From an uncultured Acetobacteraceae bacterium (lineage in GTDB: Bacteria; Pseudomonadota; Alphaproteobacteria; Acetobacterales; Acetobacteraceae): a stretch of DNA of 40,903 nucleotides. Position numbers and translations under genes: made by a program. This document shows, one piece after another, positions 8,636 to 15,788 of the stretch. The notes beneath the pieces are model-generated. The model saw nothing but the letters and a program-made list of their open reading frames with translations. It ran no database searches and was not told where the DNA came from. Within the stretch, counting starts at the first letter, position 1, and every line of letters begins with the position of its first letter. The stretch lies in NCBI GenBank assembly GCA_937930165.1, contig CALGVL010000359.1, positions 1 to 40,903 of the forward strand, in the 5' to 3' direction.

Positions 8636-8664
8636 AAGCTAGGAACAGGGCGGCCCGGCGTCAA
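8636..8664 (-). promoter_or_regulatory. Candidate sigma-70-type promoter for hrcA
   Basis: On the minus strand: TTGACG (8664-8659), 17 bases, TAGCTT (8641-8636), about 30 bases ahead of the hrcA start. The -35 matches five of six consensus bases; the -10 is weak (three of six), as is often the case in alphaproteobacteria. Confidence 0.4.
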
Positions 8665-8726
8665 CCCGCCGGGGCTGGACGACGGCCTCTCCGTGCGTAT
8701 GGTGCCGCCCTTTCGGGAGATTTCCA

Positions 8727-9446
8727 ATGCGTCCTTCCGGCCGTGCAGCAGACGCCCTTCGCCCCGTGGTGCTGGAGCCGGGGGTGGCCCGCCATGCAGA
8801 GGGCTCCTGCCTGATCCGCATGGGCAACACCGAGGTGCTCTGCGCCGCCAGCGTCGAGGGCCGGGTGCCGCCCTTCCTGCGCAATTCCGGCCAGGGTTGG
8901 GTCACGGCCGAGTATGGCATGCTGCCCCGCTCCACCCACACCCGCAGCGACCGGGAGGCGGCGCGCGGCAAGCAGTCCGGCCGGACGCAGGAGATCCAGC
9001 GGCTGATCGGCCGGTCCCTGCGCGCCGTCACCGACCGCAGCCTGATGGGGGAGATGACGATCACGCTGGACTGCGACGTCATCAATGCCGATGGCGGCAC
9101 CCGCTGCGCCGCGATCACGGGGGCCTGGGTGGCGCTGCACCTTGCCTTCCGCCACTGCCTGAAGATGAACGTCATCGCCTCCATGCCGCTGAAGGACCAA
9201 GTGGCGGCGGTGTCCTGCGGGCTGTGGCAAGGGGTGCCGGTGCTGGACCTGGACTATGAGGAGGACAGCAAGGCGCAGGCGGACGCCAATTTCGTGCTGA
9301 CCGGCCAAGGGGGGCTGGTGGAGGTGCAGGGCACCGCGGAAGGCGCGCCCTTCACCGAGGCGCAGCTGCTCGACCTGCTGCGGCTGGCGCGGCAGGGCAC
9401 GGCGGAGCTGTTCCGCAGGCAGCGCGCCGTAGTGGGCATCGCATGA
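8727..9446 (+). CDS. rph: Ribonuclease PH
   Basis: 239 residues, the standard length. Family landmarks: MRPSGR at the N-terminus, NTEVLCAASVE, GWVTAEYGMLPRSTHTR, GRTQEIQRLIGRSLRA (85-100, including the functionally important Arg86), and LDCDVINADGGTR (115-126, phosphate-binding). It is a phosphorolytic 3'-5' exoribonuclease that trims tRNA 3' ends and helps process rRNA, working as a hexamer. Its stop overlaps the start of rdgB (ATGA). The rph-rdgB order followed by hemW is common in alphaproteobacteria. Confidence 0.97.
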   Translation: MRPSGRAADALRPVVLEPGVARHAEGSCLIRMGNTEVLCAASVEGRVPPFLRNSGQGWVTAEYGMLPRSTHTRSDREAARGKQSGRTQEIQRLIGRSLRAVTDRSLMGEMTITLDCDVINADGGTRCAAITGAWVALHLAFRHCLKMNVIASMPLKDQVAAVSCGLWQGVPVLDLDYEEDSKAQADANFVLTGQGGLVEVQGTAEGAPFTEAQLLDLLRLARQGTAELFRRQRAVVGIA

Positions 9447-10108
9447 TGCCGGCGGAGGGCCGCACGGCGCGGCGGCTCCAGGCGGGGCGCCTGGTCCTGG
9501 CCAGCCACAATGCCGGCAAGGTGCGGGAGGTCGCTGCGCTGCTCGCGCCCTATGGGCTCGAGGTGGTCTCAGTGAAGGAGCTCGGCCTGCCGGTGCCGGC
9601 GGAGACCGAGAACAGCTTCCTCGGCAATGCCCGGATCAAGGCGCTGGCCGCCGCGCGCGCCTCCGGCCTGCCGGCGCTGGCGGATGACAGCGGCTTCTCC
9701 GTGGCGGCGCTGGCCGGCGATCCCGGCGTGCGCACTGCGGACTGGGCGACGCAGCCGGATGGCAGGCGCGACTACGCCGCCGCCATGGCGAAGGTCGCGG
9801 CGCTGGCCGGCGAGGCTTTCCGCCGCGCGCCTTCGCGCGACCCGGACCGCCGCGCCTGGTTCACCTGCGCCCTGGTCCTCGCCTGGCCGGACGGCCATAC
9901 GGAAGGCTTCGAGGGCAGGGTGGAGGGCCATTGGATCCACCCGCCGCGCGGGGAGAAGGGCTTCGGCTACGACCCGATGTTCATCCCCGAAGGCCATGCG
10001 GAAACCTTCGGCGAGATGGATCCGGCATTGAAGCACCGCATCAGCCACCGCGCCCGCGCCTTCGCCCTGCTGGCTGAGCATTGCCTGCCGGGCGGCGCAG
10101 CCGGCTAG
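9443..10108 (+). CDS. rdgB: XTP/dITP diphosphatase (non-canonical purine NTP pyrophosphatase)
   Basis: 221 residues; a second ATG directly after the first would remove one residue. The nucleotide-binding loop SHNAGK is at 21-26, followed by ETENSFLGNARIKA (54-67), the catalytic-region ADDSG (80-84), FGYDPMF (174-180) and the base-recognition segment SHRARAF (201-207). It hydrolyses dITP, XTP and related deaminated purines to monophosphates, keeping them out of DNA and RNA. It is translationally coupled to rph. Its stop shares the tetranucleotide CTAG with the stop of the convergent LOG gene. Confidence 0.96.
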   Translation: MMPAEGRTARRLQAGRLVLASHNAGKVREVAALLAPYGLEVVSVKELGLPVPAETENSFLGNARIKALAAARASGLPALADDSGFSVAALAGDPGVRTADWATQPDGRRDYAAAMAKVAALAGEAFRRAPSRDPDRRAWFTCALVLAWPDGHTEGFEGRVEGHWIHPPRGEKGFGYDPMFIPEGHAETFGEMDPALKHRISHRARAFALLAEHCLPGGAAG

Positions 10109-10935
10109 GTCCCGACCGCCTCCTCCTCCGGCGTATGCGCCATGAGGCCGTGGGTGGCGAGCCATTCCCAGGCTTCCTCCGGCTCGTCCACCAGGCGGAA
10201 GAGGGACAGGTCGCGCGCATCCACCATGCCGTATTCGGCCAGCGCCTCGAAATTCACCACGCGCCGCCAGTAGTCCGTTCCGAACAGGACCACGGCAACC
10301 GGCGGCGCCTTGCCGGTTTGCAGCAGCGTGAGGATCTCGAACAGCTCGTCGAAGGTGCCGAAGCCGCCGGGGAAGACCGCCAGTGCATTGGCCCGCATCG
10401 CCAGATGCATCTTGCGCATGGCGAAGTAGTGGAAGCGGAAGGTCAATTCCGGGGTGGAGAAGGCATTCGGCTCCTGTTCATGCGGCAGGGTGATGTTGAA
10501 GCCGATGGAGGGCGCGCCGACATCTGCCGCGCCTCGATTCGCCGCCTCCATGATGCCGGGCCCACCGCCCGTGGCGATGACGTTGTCGCGCAGCTTGCCG
10601 TTGTGCGACAATGCGCCGCCGCGCAGCGAGACGATGCGGGCGAACTCCCGCGCCTTCGCATACCAGGGGGAGAGCCGCGCCAGCGCCTCTGCCCTGGCGC
10701 GCCGTTCGGGCGGCGCCGCGGCGACCAGGGCCTCGGCCTGCTCCGGCGGCGGGATGCGGGCGCTGCCGAACACCACCACCGTGGAGCGCACGCCCCAGTC
10801 TCGCAGGGCCAGTTCCGCCTTGCCGTATTCCATGGCGAAGCGGACCGCGCGCATCTCGTCGCGCAGCAGGAAATCACGATCCTCCAATGCGAGGCGGTAG
10901 CTGGGGGATGCTTTCTGGGCGGTGTTGCTGGCCAT
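10105..10935 (-). CDS. LOG family protein (TIGR00730-like; cytokinin-activation/nucleotide 5'-monophosphate phosphoribohydrolase type)
   Basis: 276 residues from ATG 10935 (MASNTAQK), with AGGA about 12 bases before it. The two family motifs are present: GGGPGIMEAANRGA (nucleotide binding) and PGGFGTFDELFE, whose glutamate and the preceding arginine region form the active site. LOG proteins split nucleoside 5'-monophosphates into base and ribose phosphate and were long misannotated as lysine decarboxylases. An N-terminal extension of about 45 residues precedes the Rossmann core, as in the longer LOG group. It converges on rdgB with a four-base overlap. Confidence 0.88.
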   Translation of the reverse strand: MASNTAQKASPSYRLALEDRDFLLRDEMRAVRFAMEYGKAELALRDWGVRSTVVVFGSARIPPPEQAEALVAAAPPERRARAEALARLSPWYAKAREFARIVSLRGGALSHNGKLRDNVIATGGGPGIMEAANRGAADVGAPSIGFNITLPHEQEPNAFSTPELTFRFHYFAMRKMHLAMRANALAVFPGGFGTFDELFEILTLLQTGKAPPVAVVLFGTDYWRRVVNFEALAEYGMVDARDLSLFRLVDEPEEAWEWLATHGLMAHTPEEEAVGT

Positions 10936-11087
10936 CAATGCGCTATCCTGTTGCCTCCGCATAGGGTACGGGCGGTTCTGCCGGAAACAACGCACGGGAT
11001 GCCGCCTCAGGGGCATGCCGTTTCGGGCTTGGTGCGGGCGTGGCACCAGGGCAAACTGTGCGCGGGGATGCCCCAGGGAGGACGCAA

Positions 11088-12050
11088 ATGGCCATCACCC
11101 GCCGCGTGCTCGCAACCGCCAGCCTTGCCGCGCCCTTCGTCGCCGGCAGTGCCCGCGCCCAGGCCACTTTCCCGAACCGCGCCGTCCGCATCATCGTCCC
11201 CTATACGCCGGGCGGCGTGTCCGACATCACCGCGCGGCTGATGGCCGAGCCGCTCTCCGCCGCCTGGGGACAGCCCGTGCCGGTGGAGAACCGCCCCGGC
11301 GCCGATGGCGTGATCGGGACCGAGGCATTGGCGCGCAGCGCGCCGGATGGTCACACCCTGGCCCTCGTCTCGGTCGGGCATCCGGTGAATGCCGCCTTCT
11401 ACCGGCTGCCCTATGATCCGATCCGGGATTTCAGCTTCGTCACGCAGACCACCTCCACCCCGCTGGTGCTCTGCGCCGCCCGCAATTTCCCGGCCTCCAC
11501 CCCGGCGGAGCTGGTGGAGCATGCGCGGAAGCATCCGGGCACCACCTTCGCCGGCACCAGCGGCGTTGTGCGGCTTGCCCCCGTGCTGTTTGCCCAGCGC
11601 GCCGGGGTTGAGCTGACCTATGTGCCCTATCGCGGCAGCACCCAGGCGCATCCGGACCTGATCGCCGGCCGCGTGGACATCATGTTCGACACCGTCCCCG
11701 CCGCGCTGCCGCACATCCAGTCCGGCGCGCTGAAGGCCCTGGCCACCACCGGGGCGAAGCGCGCGCCGCAGCTTCCCGACGTGCCGACGATCGGGGAGGC
11801 CTTCATGCCGGGCTTCGAGGCCTCCACCTGGGGCATGGTCATCGCCCCCGCGGGGGTGCCGGAGCCGCTGCTGCGCAAGCTGAACGCCGATTGCGTCGCG
11901 GCGCTGCGCCGGCCGGAGGTGATGGAGAAGCACCGCACCCTCGGTGCCGAGATCACCATCGGCACGCCGGAGGAGATGCGCCGCCTCTGCCAGGCCGAGA
12001 TGGAGAAATGGGGCGAGGCGGCGCGCAAGGCTGGCATCCAGCCGCAATAG
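11088..12050 (+). CDS. Orphan Bug/TctC-family periplasmic receptor
   Basis: 320 residues from ATG 11088 behind GGGAGGACGCAA. The signal peptide runs to about residue 25 (MAITRRVLATASLAAPFVAGSARAQ). Bug hallmarks: RAVRIIVPYTPGGVSDITAR, ENRPGADGVIG and APDGHTL, then a VPYRGSTQAHPDLIAG stretch of the second lobe and a C-terminal EMEKWGEAARKAGI. It lies alone between the divergent LOG gene and the convergent rhodanese gene, interrupting what in many relatives is a compact rph-rdgB-hemW block. No transporter subunits are nearby. Confidence 0.88.
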   Translation: MAITRRVLATASLAAPFVAGSARAQATFPNRAVRIIVPYTPGGVSDITARLMAEPLSAAWGQPVPVENRPGADGVIGTEALARSAPDGHTLALVSVGHPVNAAFYRLPYDPIRDFSFVTQTTSTPLVLCAARNFPASTPAELVEHARKHPGTTFAGTSGVVRLAPVLFAQRAGVELTYVPYRGSTQAHPDLIAGRVDIMFDTVPAALPHIQSGALKALATTGAKRAPQLPDVPTIGEAFMPGFEASTWGMVIAPAGVPEPLLRKLNADCVAALRRPEVMEKHRTLGAEITIGTPEEMRRLCQAEMEKWGEAARKAGIQPQ

Positions 12051-12066
12051 CTGGGTGCCGGCGGGT

Positions 12067-12444
12067 TCAGCCCTTCTCCACCTCGCCGCCGGCCTCCACC
12101 CAGTCCTTGAAGCCGCCGAGGTTGCGGACCTTGGTGTAGCCCAGGTCCTTCAGGGTCTTGCCCGCCAGCGCCGAGCGGCCGCCGGAGGCGCAATAGGTGA
12201 TGATGGTCTTGTTGCGGTCGAATGCCTTGTCATGGGTGGGCGCTTCGGGATCGGCCTTGAATTCCAGCAGCCCGCGCGAGACATGCACCGCGCCCTTTAC
12301 CTTGCCCGCCTGCAATTCCGCCGAGTCGCGCACATCGACGAAGAGCACGTCGTCGCGGCCGACCAGCGCCTTCGCCTCCTCCGGGCTGATCCGCGGCACG
12401 GCGGCATTGGCCTCGGCCAGCATCTCCTTCACCGAACTCGCCAT
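12067..12444 (-). CDS. Single-domain rhodanese-like protein
   Basis: 125 residues from ATG 12444, with GGGAGGACC in front. One rhodanese domain: ISPEEAKALV, VLFVDVRDSAE, GAVHVSRG and the active-site loop YCASGGRSA with catalytic Cys85, then LKDLGYTKVRNLGGFKDW. The CxSGGR loop is of the sulfurtransferase type. The likely role is sulfur transfer from a persulfide to an acceptor such as cyanide or a protein thiol. No signal peptide is seen, so it is cytoplasmic. It is probably a monocistron downstream of the YbaK gene on the same strand. Confidence 0.9.
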   Translation of the reverse strand: MASSVKEMLAEANAAVPRISPEEAKALVGRDDVLFVDVRDSAELQAGKVKGAVHVSRGLLEFKADPEAPTHDKAFDRNKTIITYCASGGRSALAGKTLKDLGYTKVRNLGGFKDWVEAGGEVEKG

Positions 12445-12514
12445 TGCCTTGGTCCTCCCTTCCTGTCGTGGCACCCAGAGGCTAACGGAACCCGTGCCGC
12501 AGTGAAACCATGGG

Positions 12515-12991
12515 CTAGGCTTCCCGGATATCGGCCAGCCGGCCACCGCTGATGCGCAGCAATTCCGCCGGTGTCGTCTCGAAGACATGCATCGGGGAGC
12601 CGGCCGCGGCCCAGACCCGGTCGAATTCCGCCAGATCCTGATCCACCAGCACGAGCGGCGGCGTCAGATGGCCGAGTGGCGCGACGCCCCCGATGGCGAA
12701 GCCGGTCACGTCCCGCACCCAGCCCCCATCGGCCCGCTTGACCGCAAGCCCCGTCGCCGCCGCGAGCTTCGCCATGTCCACCCGGTTGGCACCGCTGGCG
12801 ATGGCCAGGACGGGGCGGGATCCGGCCCGGAAGACGATCGACTTGGCGATCTGCGCCACCTCGCAGCCCACCGCCGCGGCCGCCTCCGCGGCGCTGCGGG
12901 TGCCCTCCGGGAAGGCCCGGATGCTGTCCGCATGGCCGGCGGCCAGCAGGGCGGCCCGGACCCGTTCGACAGAAGACCCGCTCAAGACCAT
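12515..12991 (-). CDS. YbaK/ProX-type aminoacyl-tRNA deacylase
   Basis: 158 residues from ATG 12991; the open frame continues upstream but only as the antisense of hemW. Family features: the conserved lysine in IAKSIVFR (K50), then SGANRVDMAKLAAATG, and GFAIGGVAPLGH (97-108), which lines the active-site cleft. Members hydrolyse mischarged tRNA (for example Cys- or Ala-tRNAPro) in the cytoplasm. Its start codon is only 12 bases from the divergent hemW start. A GGGGG run immediately before ATG may serve as a weak ribosome binding site. Confidence 0.88.
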   Translation of the reverse strand: MVLSGSSVERVRAALLAAGHADSIRAFPEGTRSAAEAAAAVGCEVAQIAKSIVFRAGSRPVLAIASGANRVDMAKLAAATGLAVKRADGGWVRDVTGFAIGGVAPLGHLTPPLVLVDQDLAEFDRVWAAAGSPMHVFETTPAELLRISGGRLADIREA

Positions 12992-13003
12992 ATCCCCCGC
13001 CTG

Positions 13004-14152
13004 ATGGAACCCCTCGCCCTCTACATCCACTGGCCCTTCTGCCTCGCCAAGTGCCCTTATTGCGACTTCAACAGCCATGTGCGGGAGCGCATCGACCAGG
13101 CCCGCTTCCGCGCCGGGCTGCGGCGCGAACTGGCCTGGGAGGCGGAGCGCACCGGCCGCCGCCCGCTCGCCTCCATCTTCTTTGGTGGCGGCACGCCGAG
13201 CCTGATGGAACCGGATACCGCCGCCGCCCTGATCGAGGATGCCCGCGGCCTGTTCGACGCGCTGCCAGACCTGGAGATCACCCTGGAAGCCAACCCGACC
13301 AGCGTGGAGGCCGGCAAGCTCGCCGCCTTCCGCGCCGCCGGGGTGAATCGCATCTCTCTCGGCGTGCAGTCGCTGGAGGCGGAGGCGCTGCGCTTCCTCG
13401 GCCGGCAGCACGACGCGGCGCAGGCCGTGGCGGCGCTGGAGATCGGGCGCAGCCTCTTCCCCCGCATCTCCTTCGACCTGATCTATGCCCGGCCGAACCA
13501 GACGGAGGCCGCCTGGCGCGCCGAATTGCGACAGGCTCTGGCGCTGGCCGCCGACCATCTCTCGCTCTATCAGCTAACGATTGAGCCGGGCACGCGCTTC
13601 GCCACCGAATATGCCCGCGGCGCCTTTGCCCTGCCGGACCCGGATGCCGCCGCGCGGCTCTATGCGGCGACGATGGAGGAAGCGGCGCGCTTCGGCCTGT
13701 TGCCCTATGAGGTCTCCAATTATGCCAAGCCCGGCGCGGAGAGCCGGCACAACCTCGTCTATTGGCGCTATGGCGATTACCTCGGAATCGGCCCTGGCGC
13801 GCATCAGCGGCTGACCCAGGGCGAGGCGCTGCTCGCCGCCCGCCGCCACCGCGCGCCGGAGGAATGGCTGGCCCGGGTGGAGCGCGACGGCCATGCCATC
13901 ACCGCGGAAGAGTCTCTGGCCCCCGAGGACCGGGCGCGGGAGGCGCTGCTGATGGGCCTGCGCCTTTCGGAAGGCATTGACCCGGCGCGCATCGAGGTGC
14001 GCAGCGGCATCTCCTTCGCCGATGCGGTGGACCCCGCCATCCTCGCCGCCTGCCTGGAGGAAGGCTATCTCGAATGGCGCGCCGGGCGCCTGGCTGCGAC
14101 CGGGGAGGGCCGGTTGCGGCTCGACGCCCTGCTGCCGGCGCTGCTGCGCTGA
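13004..14152 (+). CDS. hemW: Radical SAM family heme chaperone HemW
   Basis: 382 residues from ATG 13004 (MEPLALYIHWPFC), the normal HemW N-terminus. The radical-SAM cysteines are C13, C17 and C20 (CLAKCPYC), followed by DFNSHV, which distinguishes HemW from coproporphyrinogen oxidase HemN (CxxxCxxCxC). Further landmarks: SIFFGGGTPSLM, ITLEANPTSVE and RISLGVQSLE. HemW binds heme and hands it to client proteins; it is not itself a porphyrin dehydrogenase. No ribosome binding site is visible before the start. The stop TGA directly abuts the reverse-strand stop of the next gene (TGATCA). Confidence 0.93.
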   Translation: MEPLALYIHWPFCLAKCPYCDFNSHVRERIDQARFRAGLRRELAWEAERTGRRPLASIFFGGGTPSLMEPDTAAALIEDARGLFDALPDLEITLEANPTSVEAGKLAAFRAAGVNRISLGVQSLEAEALRFLGRQHDAAQAVAALEIGRSLFPRISFDLIYARPNQTEAAWRAELRQALALAADHLSLYQLTIEPGTRFATEYARGAFALPDPDAAARLYAATMEEAARFGLLPYEVSNYAKPGAESRHNLVYWRYGDYLGIGPGAHQRLTQGEALLAARRHRAPEEWLARVERDGHAITAEESLAPEDRAREALLMGLRLSEGIDPARIEVRSGISFADAVDPAILAACLEEGYLEWRAGRLAATGEGRLRLDALLPALLR

Positions 14153-14524
14153 TCAGCCCGCGGCGGCGCGGCTGGTGTCGTCCCAGGCCTGCACCACCAG
14201 ATGCCGCTTGATCCGCCCGTCCTGCAGGTCGAGCGTCATCGCGGCGGTAACGCGGCAGCCATCCGGATAGGCGCATTCCTCCACCAGCGCCACGCGATCA
14301 TCGCCGACCACCTCATGGCCGATGCGATGCGTCATCGCGCGGCCGCAGACATCACGCCAGAAACCGGCGATCGCCTCCTTACCCGTCAGCCGCATGGGCG
14401 CGCTCGGCGGACGGTCGCGGTCCACCACGGTCAGTTCGGCCTGGTCGTCGTACAGATCGGTCAGCGCGGCCGCGTCGCTCCGCTCCATGGCCTGCTTCAT
14501 GCGGCTGAAATCGAAGCCTGGCAT
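14153..14524 (-). CDS. SnoaL/NTF2-like small protein
   Basis: 123 residues from ATG 14524, with AGGAGGAAACCG at ideal spacing. The alpha+beta barrel pattern of the NTF2-like superfamily is visible: helix MKQAMERSDAAALTDLYDDQAELTV, then RLTGKEAIAGFWRDV, and strands ending DGRIKRHLVVQAWDD. Such proteins can be small-molecule isomerases, cyclases or binding proteins; no diagnostic catalytic dyad is clear here. It follows the methyltransferase by 10 bases on the same strand, so they are almost certainly co-expressed, and the methyltransferase product is a plausible ligand. Confidence 0.75.
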   Translation of the reverse strand: MPGFDFSRMKQAMERSDAAALTDLYDDQAELTVVDRDRPPSAPMRLTGKEAIAGFWRDVCGRAMTHRIGHEVVGDDRVALVEECAYPDGCRVTAAMTLDLQDGRIKRHLVVQAWDDTSRAAAG

Positions 14525-14534
14525 CGGTTTCCTC

Positions 14535-15611
14535 CTAGGGCCGTGCTTCCAGAACGATGTTGAAGGGAGTCTCCGTCGCGACCCGCGCGCTGCCAAAGCC
14601 GGCCCTGTGCAGCAGGTCCAGAAGCCGCTTCGGCCCGGCCTGCGCGCCCAGCCCGGCCTGCCCCTCCTGCGCCAGGGAGGCCGGGGTGCAGATCATGGTG
14701 GAGGCGGCGTAATAGACCCGTCCGACCGGATTCAGGTTGTCCTCCACCCGGTCGCGCGCGAAGGGCTCCACCACCATCAGCGTGCCGTCCGGCGCCAGGG
14801 TGGAGCGCAGATGCCGCGCCGCGCCTTCCGGGTCGCCCATGTCGTGCAGGCAGTCGAACATGCAGGCCAGGTCGAAGCCGCGGGCCGGGACCTCCTTCGC
14901 CGCCGCCACTTCGAAACTGATGGTGTCGCCGAGGCCGGCGCGCTTCGCCGTCTCCTTCGCCGCGGCCACGGAGGGCGCGTGGTAGTCGAAGCCGGTGAAG
15001 CGGCTGTTCGGGAAGGAGCGTGCCATCAGGATGGTAGAGGCGCCATGGCCGCAGCCCACATCCGCCACCGTGGCGCCGCGCTGCAGCTTCTCCATCACGC
15101 CGTCCAGTGCCGGCAGCCAGGACTGCACAAGGTTGTGCAGATAGGCGGTGCGGAAGAAGCGCTCCGTGCCGCAGAACAGGCAGTTGCTCCGCTCATGCCA
15201 GCCGAGGCCATGGCCGCTGCGGAAGGCGTCGGTGATCTTCGGCTCGTCGCGCCAGGCTGAGGCGATGACGTCATAGACCCCCGCCATGAAGACGGGGCTC
15301 TCCTCATCCGCGAAAATCGCGGTCTGCTCGGGCGGCAGGCTGTAGCGGCGCGTGCCCGGATCGTAATCCAGATAGCCCGCGGCCGCCTGGGCGGCGAGCC
15401 ATTCGCGCACATAGCGTTCCGTCGTGCCGGTGCGGCGGGCGAGTTCCGTGCTCTCCATCGGCCCGCCTTCCGCCATGGCGCGCCAGAGGCCGAGGCGGTC
15501 GCCCAGCAGCACCAGGCTGCCGCCCATCGCCGCGCCGATATCGGTCAGCACCCGGCCGAGCAAGGCTTCCAACTTCCCGGCATCCGGCGCCGCCGTCTGC
15601 ATCCTGTTCAT
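14535..15611 (-). CDS. Class I SAM-dependent methyltransferase with N-terminal winged-helix dimerisation domain
   Basis: 358 residues from ATG 15611, preceded by AGAGAGGATCC. Residues about 20-95 form a winged-helix-like domain (LARRTGTTERYVREWLAAQ), as in two-domain methyltransferases of the Rv2258c type and O-methyltransferases. SAM motif I is TVADVGCGHGAST (181-193); the acidic residue after strand 2 is in FTGFDYH. DLACMFDCLHDMGDPEGA corresponds to motif IV. The substrate is unknown; small-molecule methylation is more likely than DNA or protein. The gene lies downstream of the hydrolase/LuxR regulator, with two dyad elements in the 177-base gap. Confidence 0.85.
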   Translation of the reverse strand: MNRMQTAAPDAGKLEALLGRVLTDIGAAMGGSLVLLGDRLGLWRAMAEGGPMESTELARRTGTTERYVREWLAAQAAAGYLDYDPGTRRYSLPPEQTAIFADEESPVFMAGVYDVIASAWRDEPKITDAFRSGHGLGWHERSNCLFCGTERFFRTAYLHNLVQSWLPALDGVMEKLQRGATVADVGCGHGASTILMARSFPNSRFTGFDYHAPSVAAAKETAKRAGLGDTISFEVAAAKEVPARGFDLACMFDCLHDMGDPEGAARHLRSTLAPDGTLMVVEPFARDRVEDNLNPVGRVYYAASTMICTPASLAQEGQAGLGAQAGPKRLLDLLHRAGFGSARVATETPFNIVLEARP

Positions 15612-15653
15612 GATCGGATCCTCTCTGGCATGGCGCTGCGGCACGGGCAGGGA

Positions 15654-15676
15654 GCGCCCCCGCCTCGCGGTGGCGC
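15654..15676. promoter_or_regulatory. Hairpin/dyad upstream of the methyltransferase gene
   Basis: GCGCC (15654-15658) and CCGC (15660-15663) pair with GCGG (15667-15670) and GGCGC (15672-15676), giving a nine-base-pair stem with one mismatch and a three-base loop. It lies about 43 bases ahead of the methyltransferase start, in the leader on the minus strand. It may be a terminator, attenuator or operator. Confidence 0.35.
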
Positions 15677-15762
15677 AAAGGCCGGGCGCCGCACACCCGA
15701 TCCTTGTGGATGCTGCTCGCCCCCCTGGCGGCGGCGCATCCCCCGGCCGGACGGCTGATGCA

Positions 15763-15778
15763 TGGCCCGATCGGGCCA
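15763..15778. promoter_or_regulatory. Perfect 16-bp palindrome between the LuxR-type gene and the methyltransferase operon
   Basis: TGGCCCGATCGGGCCA is an uninterrupted palindrome 10 bases past the stop of the hydrolase/LuxR gene and about 150 bases upstream of the methyltransferase start. A LuxR-type output domain binds dyads of about this length, so it is a reasonable candidate operator. Folding as RNA would give a 6-bp stem with loop GATC, so a terminator role is the alternative. Confidence 0.35.
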
Positions 15779-15788
15779 GGGAATGGCT

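Noticed and set aside
8605..8726. CIRCE element near hrcA
   Set aside because: No TTAGCACTC-N9-GAGTGCTAA or close variant is present in the hrcA-rph gap.
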